The notes below the pieces were generated by a model that saw nothing but the letters and a program-made list of their open reading frames with translations, was not told the origin of the DNA and did no database searches. Below, piece after piece: positions 1-7,424 of a DNA stretch of 64,000 nucleotides (position 1 is the stretch's first letter; the number at the start of each line of letters is the position of its first letter). Origin of the DNA: Actinobacteria bacterium OV320 (lineage in GTDB: Bacteria; Actinomycetota; Actinomycetes; Streptomycetales; Streptomycetaceae); the NCBI GenBank assembly GCA_001298545.1, contig LJCX01000034.1, forward strand, positions 247,656 to 311,655. Direction: 5' to 3'. A program made the position numbers and the translations under genes.

Positions 1-123
1 AACCGGCCCGGCGCGAAGGCCGCGGCCAAGGCCGCCGCGGTCATCCCCGCCCCGTCGATCTACCGTCGCGCGAAGCGCGCCGTGGGCGGCCCGCTGCGCC
101 GGGCACTGAAGCCGAGCAAGTAG
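1..123 (+). CDS. C-terminal tail of a protein starting upstream of the window (partial)
   Basis: Frame 1 is open from the first base to a TAG at 121-123 and encodes 40 residues rich in Lys, Arg and Ala, ending in -LKPSK. Codon use has the high-GC third positions of its neighbours, so this looks like the real end of a gene. Basic tails of this kind are common on wall-polymer glycosyl- and glycerophosphotransferases, and the next genes are of that sort, but the fragment is too short to assign a function. It converges with the GT2 gene that ends at 178 on the other strand. Confidence 0.5.
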   Translation, partial: NRPGAKAAAKAAAVIPAPSIYRRAKRAVGGPLRRALKPSK

Positions 124-177
124 GCCCCACCGAGCACGGGCGGGCGACACCACGGGCGGGCGGAACCCCGCGCGGGC

Positions 178-1404
178 TCACGCGGCCGCCGGGCCGCCCG
201 GTCGCATCGGGCGCCGGAGCCGGCGAAGCCTGCGGCGGACCTTGCGGACGAAGCCGCGGAGGAAGGTCTCGGTCGGGTCCTTGCGCCAGCCGGGGAAGTC
301 CTTCGCCTCGCGCGGCTCGGCCAGGTAGATCCGGTCGGGCAGGCCGGCCGTGCGGGAGCCGTAGTGCGGGTAGGCCAGGTAGAGCTGGGTGTTGCGCTTC
401 TTCAGGACCGGGACCGGCTCGCTCTTGGCCTTGATGAACTCCAGTACGTCCACGAGGAGTTCGGAGCGCTGCCGGGCCACCAGCTCCAGGCGGAGCCGCT
501 CGTGGACCCGGAGCCGCTGGGCGACGCCCTCGTTCCAGTAGGCGTCCATCAGCGGCTTGGCCAGCTCCATCTTGGTGCGCCGGATCTCCTCGTCGTTCCT
601 GAGGAAGACGGGCCCGAACTGCGGAAGCACGGTGACGAGGAAGGGGCGGACCATGAGCACGTCCCGCTTGGCGCCGGGCGGGACGAGCCGCTCCAGAAGG
701 CCCATCAGGGCGCGCGCGGAGTCGAAGCGCAGGGTGTAACTCCCGCTCTTCGTCACATGCTTGCCGTCGGTGCGGCCCACCAGGTAGTAGCAGGTGTAGT
801 CGGCGACCACGGAGACGCCGTCGGCCCGCAGATAGGCCTCCATCGTGAACAGGGCGTCCTCGCCCGTCCACAGCGACTCGTCGAAGCGCATGCCGTGGCG
901 CTCCAGGAACTCCCGGCGGAACAGCTTCTGCGCGCTGAGCGTGAACTTGATGTTGGACGAGTAGACGTCCGTACGGTCGAGGGTCTCGCCCCACATCGAC
1001 TTCGGCGGCTTGCGGTTGATGCCCTCGACCCGGCCGAGGACCACGTCGGTGCCATTGCGGTCGGCCATGGCCACCATGCGCTCCAGGGCCTCGGCGCCGA
1101 GCCGGTCGTCGGCGTCGAGGAAGAAGACGTAGCGCCCGGTGGCCTTGGAGAGGCCGACGTTGCGCGGGCCGCTGGGGCCGCCGGAGTTCTCCTGGCGGAT
1201 CACGGTGACGGCCATGGGCACGCGGGCGGCGAACTCCTCCAGGTACTCCCCCGTGCCGTCGCGGGAGCCGTCGTCCACCGCGATGACCTCCAGGCGCGCC
1301 GCGTCCAGGGTCTGTGCCTCGACCGATGCCAGGCACTCGACCAGGTACGGCATCGCTTCGTACGCCCCGATGACCACCGTGACGTCAGGCTGCGCAGTGG
1401 TCAC
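178..1404 (-). CDS. Family 2 glycosyltransferase (GT-A fold), likely cell-wall polymer synthesis
   Basis: 408 residues from a GTG start preceded by a GAGGGA ribosome site. The N-terminal ~220 residues are a classic GT2 domain: VTVVIGAYEAMPYL at the start, VDDGSRDGT around residue 43, NSGGPSGPRN near 73, and the nucleotide-sugar/metal motif DADD at 97-100. A TCYYL stretch near residue 205 is shared with the paralogue at 17842-19551. The C-terminal ~180 residues are charged and end in an Arg-rich tail that could hold the enzyme at the membrane. It should transfer a sugar from a nucleotide donor on the cytoplasmic face. The neighbouring CDP-alditol phosphotransferase and CDP-alditol synthase genes point to a wall glycopolymer; donor and acceptor cannot be read from sequence. 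Confidence 0.85.
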   Translation of the reverse strand: MTTAQPDVTVVIGAYEAMPYLVECLASVEAQTLDAARLEVIAVDDGSRDGTGEYLEEFAARVPMAVTVIRQENSGGPSGPRNVGLSKATGRYVFFLDADDRLGAEALERMVAMADRNGTDVVLGRVEGINRKPPKSMWGETLDRTDVYSSNIKFTLSAQKLFRREFLERHGMRFDESLWTGEDALFTMEAYLRADGVSVVADYTCYYLVGRTDGKHVTKSGSYTLRFDSARALMGLLERLVPPGAKRDVLMVRPFLVTVLPQFGPVFLRNDEEIRRTKMELAKPLMDAYWNEGVAQRLRVHERLRLELVARQRSELLVDVLEFIKAKSEPVPVLKKRNTQLYLAYPHYGSRTAGLPDRIYLAEPREAKDFPGWRKDPTETFLRGFVRKVRRRLRRLRRPMRPGGPAAA

Positions 1405-1523
1405 TTTTCCCTCTCATCACGCACCGGTTCCCCCGCATGAACACTTTGGATACCCGGTAGACGATGGATGAACGGGGTGGGTTGCCTGGGTTTCGGTACG
1501 TGTCCCACATCACAGAACGCAAC

Positions 1524-1567
1524 TGAGGCCGGGCCCCCGGAGAGAACTCTCCGGGGGCCCGGCCTCA
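1524..1567 (-). terminator. Strong hairpin terminator downstream of the phosphotransferase gene
   Basis: Nearly perfect inverted repeat: tgaggccgggcccccggag pairs with ctccgggggcccggcctca around a small loop. It lies just past the stop of the gene that ends at 1581 on the minus strand. There is no clear T-run, as is common in Streptomyces. Confidence 0.75.
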
Positions 1568-1580
1568 GGAAATACAGGCG

Positions 1581-3680
1581 TCAGCCGGCCGTCACACCCT
1601 TGGCATCCTTGGGCAGCTCCGTCGCGTCGTCCGGCGCGGCACCGACCGCGCTGTCCGCCGCGGAGGCGTGCGACTCCTGGCCGACGTTGCGCGCCTCGGC
1701 CTTCAGTGCCAGGTCGGTGACCGCGGTGTCGAACTGTTCGAGCGAGGTGGGCTCGTCGGGTCCGAGCAGGTACTCCTTGAGTTCCTTGCGGTCCTTGGCC
1801 AGCGGATCGGCGGCCGGGTTGCCGACCGCGTCGAGCAGCTGGTCCAGCTCGGCGGCGCTGTTGGTGAGGATCACCGCCGCGCGCACGGCGGTGTTCTGCC
1901 GCCTGAACTCCTCGGCGCCCAGCTCCGCGGAGTCCGCGACCGCATACGGCTTGCCGCTCGCGATGAAGTCGGAGACCACGCTGGAGATGTCCGAGACCAT
2001 CGCCTCGGAGGCGTTGAAGCAGTCGTACAGGCGGGGTCCGGCACCGGTGATCACCCGGTGCTCGAAGGAGGGGAAGGAGCGCCAGTAGGCCTCGTTCCAC
2101 TCGGCGCGCAGCCGGGCGGCCTCCTGGTGCTTGCGGACGTCGACGATGCCGTCACGGCTCGTCACGGCCTCGTCGGCGCGCTCGTCGAACGCGAGGGAGA
2201 GACCGTCCAGCCGGGCCTTGAGGCGGGTCAGTTCCGTCTTCGCCTTGGCCTCGGACGCCGGGTCCGCGGTGAAGCGGGGGTCGGCCGCGCGCTGGGCGGC
2301 GGCCTTCTTGATCAGGGCGGTGATCCGCCGGTGCGCGGCGCCCGCCTTGGCGCTGCGGGTGCCGGTGAAGGGGTGCGGCTTGTACAGGACGCGGACCGGG
2401 GGATCGGCCGCCACCAGCCTCTTCACGATGTTCTCGCCGGCCAGCAGGAGCGAGGTGTTGCCCGGGTTGTCGTCCCAGCCCTCCCAGGTGGGCGCGTACA
2501 GGACCGTCGCGATACGACCCGCGGGCGTGCCCTGCGAGGTGCTGATCGGAGCCAGCTGCGGACGGCCGACCTCCACGATGTCCTCGTCGCGGATGCCGAC
2601 GTCGGCGATGGCGTAGCGGTCGCGGCCCGCGCGGCCGGCGGTCCACACCTCGTCGTAGACCTTGCTGAACGGGTTGACGCTGGCGAGCTTGTCGCTGTCG
2701 CCGTGGCCGATGAAGACGTGCTTCATGGTCGGCACCCGCAGCAGGTGGATGTTCTTGCCGACGTTCGCGCAGTACAACGCGACCCGCACCATGGACAGGT
2801 CCATGTTCATCAGGTGCACCCCCCCGGGCACGCAGACGACAGGGACCGAGGTGGGCGCCATCTTCTCCAGGACGGTGCGCTCACGCAGGATGACCAGGGG
2901 CCGGGACTCCATCTGCTCCATGGTCTCCAGCCACATGTTGACCTGGTAGGCGGAGTCGTCGGAGCCGGAGAAGTACAGCACCGTCTGCGGCCGGTACTCG
3001 CGCAGCCAGGCGCTGACCGTGCCGAGCACCTTGTCGGCCTTCGGCGGCAGCCGCTTCGCCCGCAGGTGCGGCACCAGCACCAGCACGTACAGCGTGCCCA
3101 GGCCCAGGGTGACGCCGATGCCGGCGAAGCCCGCGGCCTCGGAGTCGGTGACCGCGCTGACGAGGAGACCCACGACGGCCGCGAGGTCGAGGTGGAGCAT
3201 CTTCACGGTGGCGCGGCTCAGCAGCCGGCGCGGCGGCGCGTCCGGAATGCGCAGCCTGGAGGCCAGGTCGACGTTCCTGGTCACGACCGGCATCTGACGG
3301 CGCTTGCCGATCAGGGTGACCAGCGCGCCGTGCGGGGCCTGGAGACCGAAGAACACCGTGAAGCACGCGATCGCCGCGTAGAAGACCGGCTCCTGGGAGA
3401 GGTCGAGTCTCGCCAGCAGCAGGATCAGCAGCAGCTCGCGGACCAGGAACCGGGTGGACAGACCGGCCCGCACCTTGCCCAGGAGGGCGATGAGGCGACT
3501 GCCTTTGCGGTGGAGGTAGAGGTCCGCCAGGTACGTAACGGCGGCCGCGGCGGCGAAGGCGGGGGCGCTCGGAACGAGCGCGGCCGCCATGAGGCCGGGG
3601 TAGCCCAGCATCATGAGGACCGCCGCGGCCAGTTCGGCCGCGCTGCCCACCCGGGCTACGCGAATAGCGGTGGATATCAC
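1581..3680 (-). CDS. Membrane-anchored CDP-glycerol/CDP-ribitol glycerophosphotransferase family protein (TagF/TarL-like)
   Basis: 699 residues. The first ~190 are hydrophobic with several membrane segments (for example AAVLMMLGYPGLMAAALV and the LLILLLARLDL region). The rest resembles the CDP-glycerol glycerophosphotransferase family of teichoic-acid polymerases. Recognisable blocks are HVFIGHGDSDKLASVNPF with YDEVWTAG near residue 325, LYAPTWEGWDD near 400, VLYKPHPFTG near 430, and DCFNASEAMVSDISSVVSDF near 560. Such enzymes move alditol-phosphate units from a CDP donor to a growing wall polymer. The adjacent gene at 3837-5336 looks like a CDP-alditol synthase, so substrate supply and transfer sit together. 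From memory, S. coelicolor has a protein of this type near obg (PdtA) that is needed for a poly(diglycosyl phosphate) wall polymer; orthology was not tested. Confidence 0.82.
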   Translation of the reverse strand: MISTAIRVARVGSAAELAAAVLMMLGYPGLMAAALVPSAPAFAAAAAVTYLADLYLHRKGSRLIALLGKVRAGLSTRFLVRELLLILLLARLDLSQEPVFYAAIACFTVFFGLQAPHGALVTLIGKRRQMPVVTRNVDLASRLRIPDAPPRRLLSRATVKMLHLDLAAVVGLLVSAVTDSEAAGFAGIGVTLGLGTLYVLVLVPHLRAKRLPPKADKVLGTVSAWLREYRPQTVLYFSGSDDSAYQVNMWLETMEQMESRPLVILRERTVLEKMAPTSVPVVCVPGGVHLMNMDLSMVRVALYCANVGKNIHLLRVPTMKHVFIGHGDSDKLASVNPFSKVYDEVWTAGRAGRDRYAIADVGIRDEDIVEVGRPQLAPISTSQGTPAGRIATVLYAPTWEGWDDNPGNTSLLLAGENIVKRLVAADPPVRVLYKPHPFTGTRSAKAGAAHRRITALIKKAAAQRAADPRFTADPASEAKAKTELTRLKARLDGLSLAFDERADEAVTSRDGIVDVRKHQEAARLRAEWNEAYWRSFPSFEHRVITGAGPRLYDCFNASEAMVSDISSVVSDFIASGKPYAVADSAELGAEEFRRQNTAVRAAVILTNSAAELDQLLDAVGNPAADPLAKDRKELKEYLLGPDEPTSLEQFDTAVTDLALKAEARNVGQESHASAADSAVGAAPDDATELPKDAKGVTAG

Positions 3681-3765
3681 GGAGAAACCTGCTCTGGGAG
3701 GGGGCCGGTCAGAGGCACTAAAAGTCCGGAAAATCCTTTGTGAAGGTTTCGGGAGTTTTACGGCT

Positions 3766-3812
3766 CAGGCCTCTGTGAATTCTCCGTAAACAGGGAGTCA
3801 CAGAGGCCTGAA
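3766..3812 (-). terminator. Hairpin terminator after the cytidylyltransferase-SDR gene
   Basis: A 14-bp perfect inverted repeat, tcaggcctctgtga / tcacagaggcctga, with a 19-nt loop. It sits just beyond the stop at 3837 on the minus strand. The loop is long, so an operator-like role is also possible. Confidence 0.55.
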
Positions 3813-3836
3813 AAATCGATGGCTATTTCCGCTGGA

Positions 3837-5336
3837 TTATGCCATGCCATCCTGTCGGTCGAGCACTCCGGCCAGGGCCGCCTCGAAGCCCGACGCCCGG
3901 CCGGCGGCCGCCGTCGGGTCCTGCTGGCGGACGTCGATCACATGCCCGGTGAGCTCGGAGAGCAGCACGTCGAGCGAGGTGCGGGCGACGGCCTCGGAGG
4001 AGAGCAGACTGCCTGAAGGCTCCTGCCCGAAGGCCTTGGTGCGCATCGGTGTGGCCGTCCGTTCCGGGTTGACGCAATTCACCCGGATGCCGTCACCGGC
4101 CCACTCGTCGGAGAGCGCCTGGGTGAGGTTCACCATGGCCGCCTTGGTCGAGGAGTACAGGCTGTACTCGGCACGTCCCCGGGTGTAACTGCTGGAGGTG
4201 TACAGCAGCAGCTGGCCCTTCGTTTCCGCCAGGTACTTGTACGCCGAACGGGCGATCTGCACCGGTGCCAGGTAGTTGACTTTCAGCGCTTCCTCGATGG
4301 TCGCGTTGTCGGTCTCGGCCAGCTTGCCGATGCGCAGGACGCCCGCCGTGTTGACGACGTGGTCGATGCGCCCGGTCTCGCTGTACGCCTTGGACAGGGC
4401 GTCGTCGACCTCCTCCGGGTTCTCCACGTGTGTGCCGGTGGTGGAGCGGCCCAGCGCGTAGACCGTTGCTCCGTAGGACTCGGCGAGCTCGGCGATGTCC
4501 TTGCCGATGCCGTACGAACCGCCGAAGACGACCACGGTCTTGCCGGTGAGGAGCTCGCGGTAGACCTCCTCGCCCATCTGCTCGGGGGCGGCCGAGGAGG
4601 CCAGCTGGAAGAGCTTGTCGGCGATGAAGACGTCGACGGGCTGCGTCACCTTCATGTTGTACTCGTCGCCCGCCACCACGTGGATCGGCACGTCGGGCAG
4701 GTAGCGCAGCACGACGGTGCAGTCGTCGGTGGCCTGGAAGTTGGGGTCGCCCGCCGCCACCTCGTAGGCCCGGCGGATGGTGGACAGCTTGAACGCCTGC
4801 GGGGTCTGCCCGCGGCGCAGCCGGGAGCGGTCCGGGATCTCGGTGATGAACTCGCCGTCCTCGCCGTGCGTGCGCGTGACGATGATGGTGTCCGCGGACG
4901 GGATGGCGACGTCGACCGCCTGGTAGCGCTCCAGCGCCGTGACGCAGTCGTCGATGACCCGCTGCGAGAGCAGGGGGCGCACGGCGTCGTGGAAGAGGAC
5001 GTTGAGGTCCTCGCCGTCGGCCAGCCCCTCGCCCAGGGCCGCGATGGCGCGCTCGGTGGTCTCGTTCCGCGTGGAGCCGCCCTCGATGATCTTCCGGACC
5101 TTCTTGAAACCGGCCTTGGACACGATCTTCTCGATGTCCGGGACATAGCCAGGTGCCATCAGCACGATGATCTCGTCGACCGAGTCGGCCTTCTCGAAGG
5201 TGGTCAGGGTGTGCTCGATGACTGCCTTGCCGGCGATCTTCAGCAGCTGCTTGGGGATCGACAGACCCACCCGCTGACCGGTGCCACCGGCCAGGATCAC
5301 TGCGGTGGTACGGGGCTTGGCTATGTGCTGGGACAC
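3837..5336 (-). CDS. Bifunctional cytidylyltransferase / short-chain dehydrogenase (Bcs1-like CDP-ribitol synthase candidate)
   Basis: 499 residues from GTG 5336, chosen because VSQHIAKPRT leads straight into the nucleotide-binding motif; a longer open frame to 5474 has no family support. Residues ~12-240 are an IspD/TarI-type cytidylyltransferase: AVILAGGTGQRVGLSIPKQL, then FHDAVRPLLS and a C-terminal TDDCTVV segment. Residues ~265-499 are a short-chain dehydrogenase with the NADP motif GGSYGIG, a serine run YTSSSYTRG and the catalytic Y394-x3-K398 (YSSTK). This fusion matches the Haemophilus Bcs1/Acs1 design, which reduces ribulose-5-phosphate and then couples it to CTP to give CDP-ribitol. 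With the adjacent TagF/TarL-like gene, a ribitol-phosphate polymer is a reasonable inference. It could still be an IspD fused to another reductase. Confidence 0.8.
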   Translation of the reverse strand: MSQHIAKPRTTAVILAGGTGQRVGLSIPKQLLKIAGKAVIEHTLTTFEKADSVDEIIVLMAPGYVPDIEKIVSKAGFKKVRKIIEGGSTRNETTERAIAALGEGLADGEDLNVLFHDAVRPLLSQRVIDDCVTALERYQAVDVAIPSADTIIVTRTHGEDGEFITEIPDRSRLRRGQTPQAFKLSTIRRAYEVAAGDPNFQATDDCTVVLRYLPDVPIHVVAGDEYNMKVTQPVDVFIADKLFQLASSAAPEQMGEEVYRELLTGKTVVVFGGSYGIGKDIAELAESYGATVYALGRSTTGTHVENPEEVDDALSKAYSETGRIDHVVNTAGVLRIGKLAETDNATIEEALKVNYLAPVQIARSAYKYLAETKGQLLLYTSSSYTRGRAEYSLYSSTKAAMVNLTQALSDEWAGDGIRVNCVNPERTATPMRTKAFGQEPSGSLLSSEAVARTSLDVLLSELTGHVIDVRQQDPTAAAGRASGFEAALAGVLDRQDGMA

Positions 5337-5397
5337 AGAGGACCTACCTTGGGGCGACAGGGAACGGGGAAATGGTCCCACTTGCGGTAACCGCGAT

Positions 5398-5451
5398 GCA
5401 AGGTGAGTGCCGTTCGCTGCAAATGTGCACGCAACCCGCCATTCACCTTGC
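5398..5451. promoter_or_regulatory. Inverted repeat in the upstream region of the cytidylyltransferase-SDR gene
   Basis: gcaaggtga (5398-5406) and tcaccttgc (5443-5451) are perfect inverted copies, 36 bp apart, about 60-115 bp upstream of the GTG at 5336. This could be a looped operator or a leader structure; nothing further identifies it. The rest of the 5337-5595 gap shows no gene. Confidence 0.3.
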
Positions 5452-5595
5452 GTCGCCGGTGATTGATTGGACACCGACGCGGCTTCCCATGGATGGTCCC
5501 TGGAAATCCTGTGAGTTACTCCACAAGGAGTATGTCATTGCCGAGAGTGACGGAGCGCCACGGACAACCACGGCCACGCGTGGCGCCGGACGGCG

Positions 5596-6819
5596 TCAGT
5601 GCCGCCGCAACCGCTTGAGGCAACGGTGCCCGAGAACCCGTACGAGCTCCCTCGACGAGGTCTGGTGGACCGCGCGCGCCGAGCCCCCGCCGGGCGCCGC
5701 GGCCACCGCGGCGAGCGCCCCGTACAGGGCCTGAGCGGCCACCTCGGGAGCGATCCGGGCCTCCCCCGGCCCTTGCCCGGCAGGCCCGGGCACGGCGGAC
5801 GGAGCGGACAGCAGGGCCGGGTCACCGATCACCCGCACCCCCGTCGACCCGATCCGGTCGGCCATCTCGGCACCGATCCCGGCGGCCGCCCGGACGGCCC
5901 AGTCGGGTGTGGAGATCCTCACGTCCTGTGAGGTGGGGCTGCACGTGTTCTTCATATGCATGACCGCGCCGTTACGAACCAGCAGTGAATAGAGCTCGTC
6001 GGGGAGGCCATTACCGCGGAATTCCTTGTTGAGGTTGCGCAGCATTTCGGTCTCGGCGAGGGTGAGTGAGCGATTCGCCGTGTCCGGAACGGGCTGAAGG
6101 AGATTGGCGGGCAGTCCGAGCAGTCCCTCGAAGACGCGCATGAGCCCGCCCCGGTCCCGGTCGTCCACCACGACGACGGTGACCCGGTCGGCCCCGACCA
6201 CCCGCACCCACCGCTCGACCAGCCGGTCGTGCCGGTGCCTGCGCCAGAAGCTGGGGTTGGGCTTCTCGTAGGGGGCCTTGCGGAGCATGTGCTCCAGCCA
6301 GTCCTCGTAGCCCATGCGCAGGCCGTTCTGCACGTACTGCTGCCACTGCGAGGGCATGATCCGCACCAGCGGGCGCAGGGTGACCAGCACCTGCACCGAC
6401 TCCCCGCCGAGCTGCTCGACGATCCGCTCGGCGGTCGCGTCGTCCGGGGCGTCGGCGAAGAACTCACTGCTGATCACGCAGGTGTGGCGGCCGGCGGCGT
6501 GCACCTGGTCCACGAGACGCGCCCAGTGCCGCTCGGTGGGCGTGGTGTCGCCGATCATCCCGGTCCGCGAGCAGGCCGCCAGCACGGCCTGCATGGGGTG
6601 TCTGCTCTGCGCCGGGTACGCGACGCCGTACGCCGGCAGCTTCTCCTTCGCCGCGAAGAGGGCGCCCTGGATCGAGGTGGTCCCGGTCTTGTGCGGCCCT
6701 ATGTGCAGCAGGCGGGTGCCGGCGGGCAGCGGGGTGGGTGTCCCGGGGGCCGGGGCGCCGTCGCCGGCACGGTCCGAGGGGTTCGTACAGTCCGAGGGGT
6801 TCGTACAGTCCGTCTCCAT
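5596..6819 (-). CDS. PAPS-dependent sulfotransferase-family protein
   Basis: 407 residues if started at ATG 6819. LLHIGPHKTGTTSIQ (residues 37-51) is the P-loop-like motif that binds the 5'-phosphosulfate of PAPS in sulfotransferases. It is followed by a family-typical EFFADAP block and a VLVTLRPLVRIMPSQWQQY segment that would form the 3'-phosphate site. The product would transfer sulfate to a sugar or lipid acceptor. Next to teichoic-acid-like genes, a wall or surface glycan is possible but unproved. The N-terminus is odd: CTNPSD occurs twice because of an 18-bp tandem duplication, and no good ribosome site precedes the ATG. The open frame continues to 6906. The gene adjoins a decayed phoD, so its 5' end may have been remodelled. 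Confidence 0.75.
   Translation of the reverse strand: METDCTNPSDCTNPSDRAGDGAPAPGTPTPLPAGTRLLHIGPHKTGTTSIQGALFAAKEKLPAYGVAYPAQSRHPMQAVLAACSRTGMIGDTTPTERHWARLVDQVHAAGRHTCVISSEFFADAPDDATAERIVEQLGGESVQVLVTLRPLVRIMPSQWQQYVQNGLRMGYEDWLEHMLRKAPYEKPNPSFWRRHRHDRLVERWVRVVGADRVTVVVVDDRDRGGLMRVFEGLLGLPANLLQPVPDTANRSLTLAETEMLRNLNKEFRGNGLPDELYSLLVRNGAVMHMKNTCSPTSQDVRISTPDWAVRAAAGIGAEMADRIGSTGVRVIGDPALLSAPSAVPGPAGQGPGEARIAPEVAAQALYGALAAVAAAPGGGSARAVHQTSSRELVRVLGHRCLKRLRRH
6772..6807. repeat. 18-bp tandem duplication inside the 5' end of the sulfotransferase gene
   Basis: The unit gtccgaggggttcgtaca occurs twice back to back. It is in frame and adds the hexapeptide CTNPSD twice near the N-terminus. Confidence 0.8.
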
Positions 6820-6874
6820 GGTCAAGAGACGGTAAGAGGGGTTCCTTAGGGGACGCTGAGAGGAGCCTGGGGCA

Positions 6875-7165
6875 CAGATGAGTCCCGGGCGTGGTCCCGG
6901 GCACATCGACGTGAACGCTGTGCCCGTACGCGGACAGGGCCTGGGCGGTGCCCTTGCGGACGGAGGTGGCGAAGCGCGGGTCGGGCGATATCTCCCACTG
7001 CACGGGGACGGTCCGGTCGGGCATGCCGTCGCCGTTCAGCGGGTCCGGGGCGAGCCGGGTCCACAGGACGATGCCGTCGGGCAGGGGGTCTCCGGAGGCG
7101 GCGGCACCGCCCACGGCGGCGCCCGCGGTCAGGAAACGGCGACGGTCGGCGTCCCTCCGTCGAAC
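6875..7165 (-). pseudogene. Remnant of a PhoD-type alkaline phosphatase
   Basis: The minus strand encodes a twin-arginine-like RRRFLTAGAAVGG followed directly by ASGDPLPDGIVLWTRLAPDPLNGDGMPDRTVPVQWEI (written in two parts: ASGDPLPDGIVLW and TRLAPDPLNGDG onward), then HSVHVDVPGTTPGT. This is the conserved N-terminal region of secreted PhoD phosphatase/phosphodiesterases. The part between the Tat hydrophobic core and ASGDP is missing (internal deletion). Everything after about the first 130 residues, including the metal-binding catalytic domain, is also gone. The frame then runs into the region in front of the sulfotransferase. No function is expected. Confidence 0.72.
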
Positions 7166-7319
7166 TCCCCTGCCTCGCCCGTCTCTTGGGCACCTGGCCT
7201 TCGGGAGACCGGGCCCCGGGACCCTGGGCCCCTTGGACACGGCGAGGCTGTCATGCGACGCGGGTCGGCCTGCCGAACTCAGGAATTCGCGTGCATGACA
7301 AGTGGGGGGCAACGAGAAA

Positions 7320-7358
7320 CCCGTGGCGGCCGACCGACGGACGGCCGACCACCACGGG
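7320..7358 (-). terminator. Hairpin terminator downstream of obg
   Basis: cccgtggtggtcggcc and ggccgccacggg pair imperfectly on the minus strand. The 3' arm is followed by tttctcg, a short T-rich tract. This fits the end of the rplU-rpmA-obg transcript. Confidence 0.6.
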
Positions 7359-7376
7359 TCCTGAAAACGGGGCCGG

Positions 7377-7424
7377 AAGGCCCGGAGGGGCCAGAAGGCC
7401 CGGAGGGGCCAGAAGGCCCGGAGG
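7377..7424. repeat. 18-bp tandem repeat (2.7 copies) abutting the obg stop codon
   Basis: The unit aaggcccggaggggccag begins at 7377 and 7395, with a partial third copy from 7413. The array touches the TAG of obg at 7425-7427. Confidence 0.8.

Noticed and set aside
1668..3743. 691-codon plus-strand open frame opposite the phosphotransferase gene, and many similar long antisense frames
   Set aside because: These are shadows produced by high GC. They have no family motifs, while the opposite frames show clear conserved domains.
6464..7312. Long fusion of a phosphatase N-terminus with the sulfotransferase
   Set aside because: The phoD remnant reads in a different frame from the sulfotransferase, so the two are not one protein.
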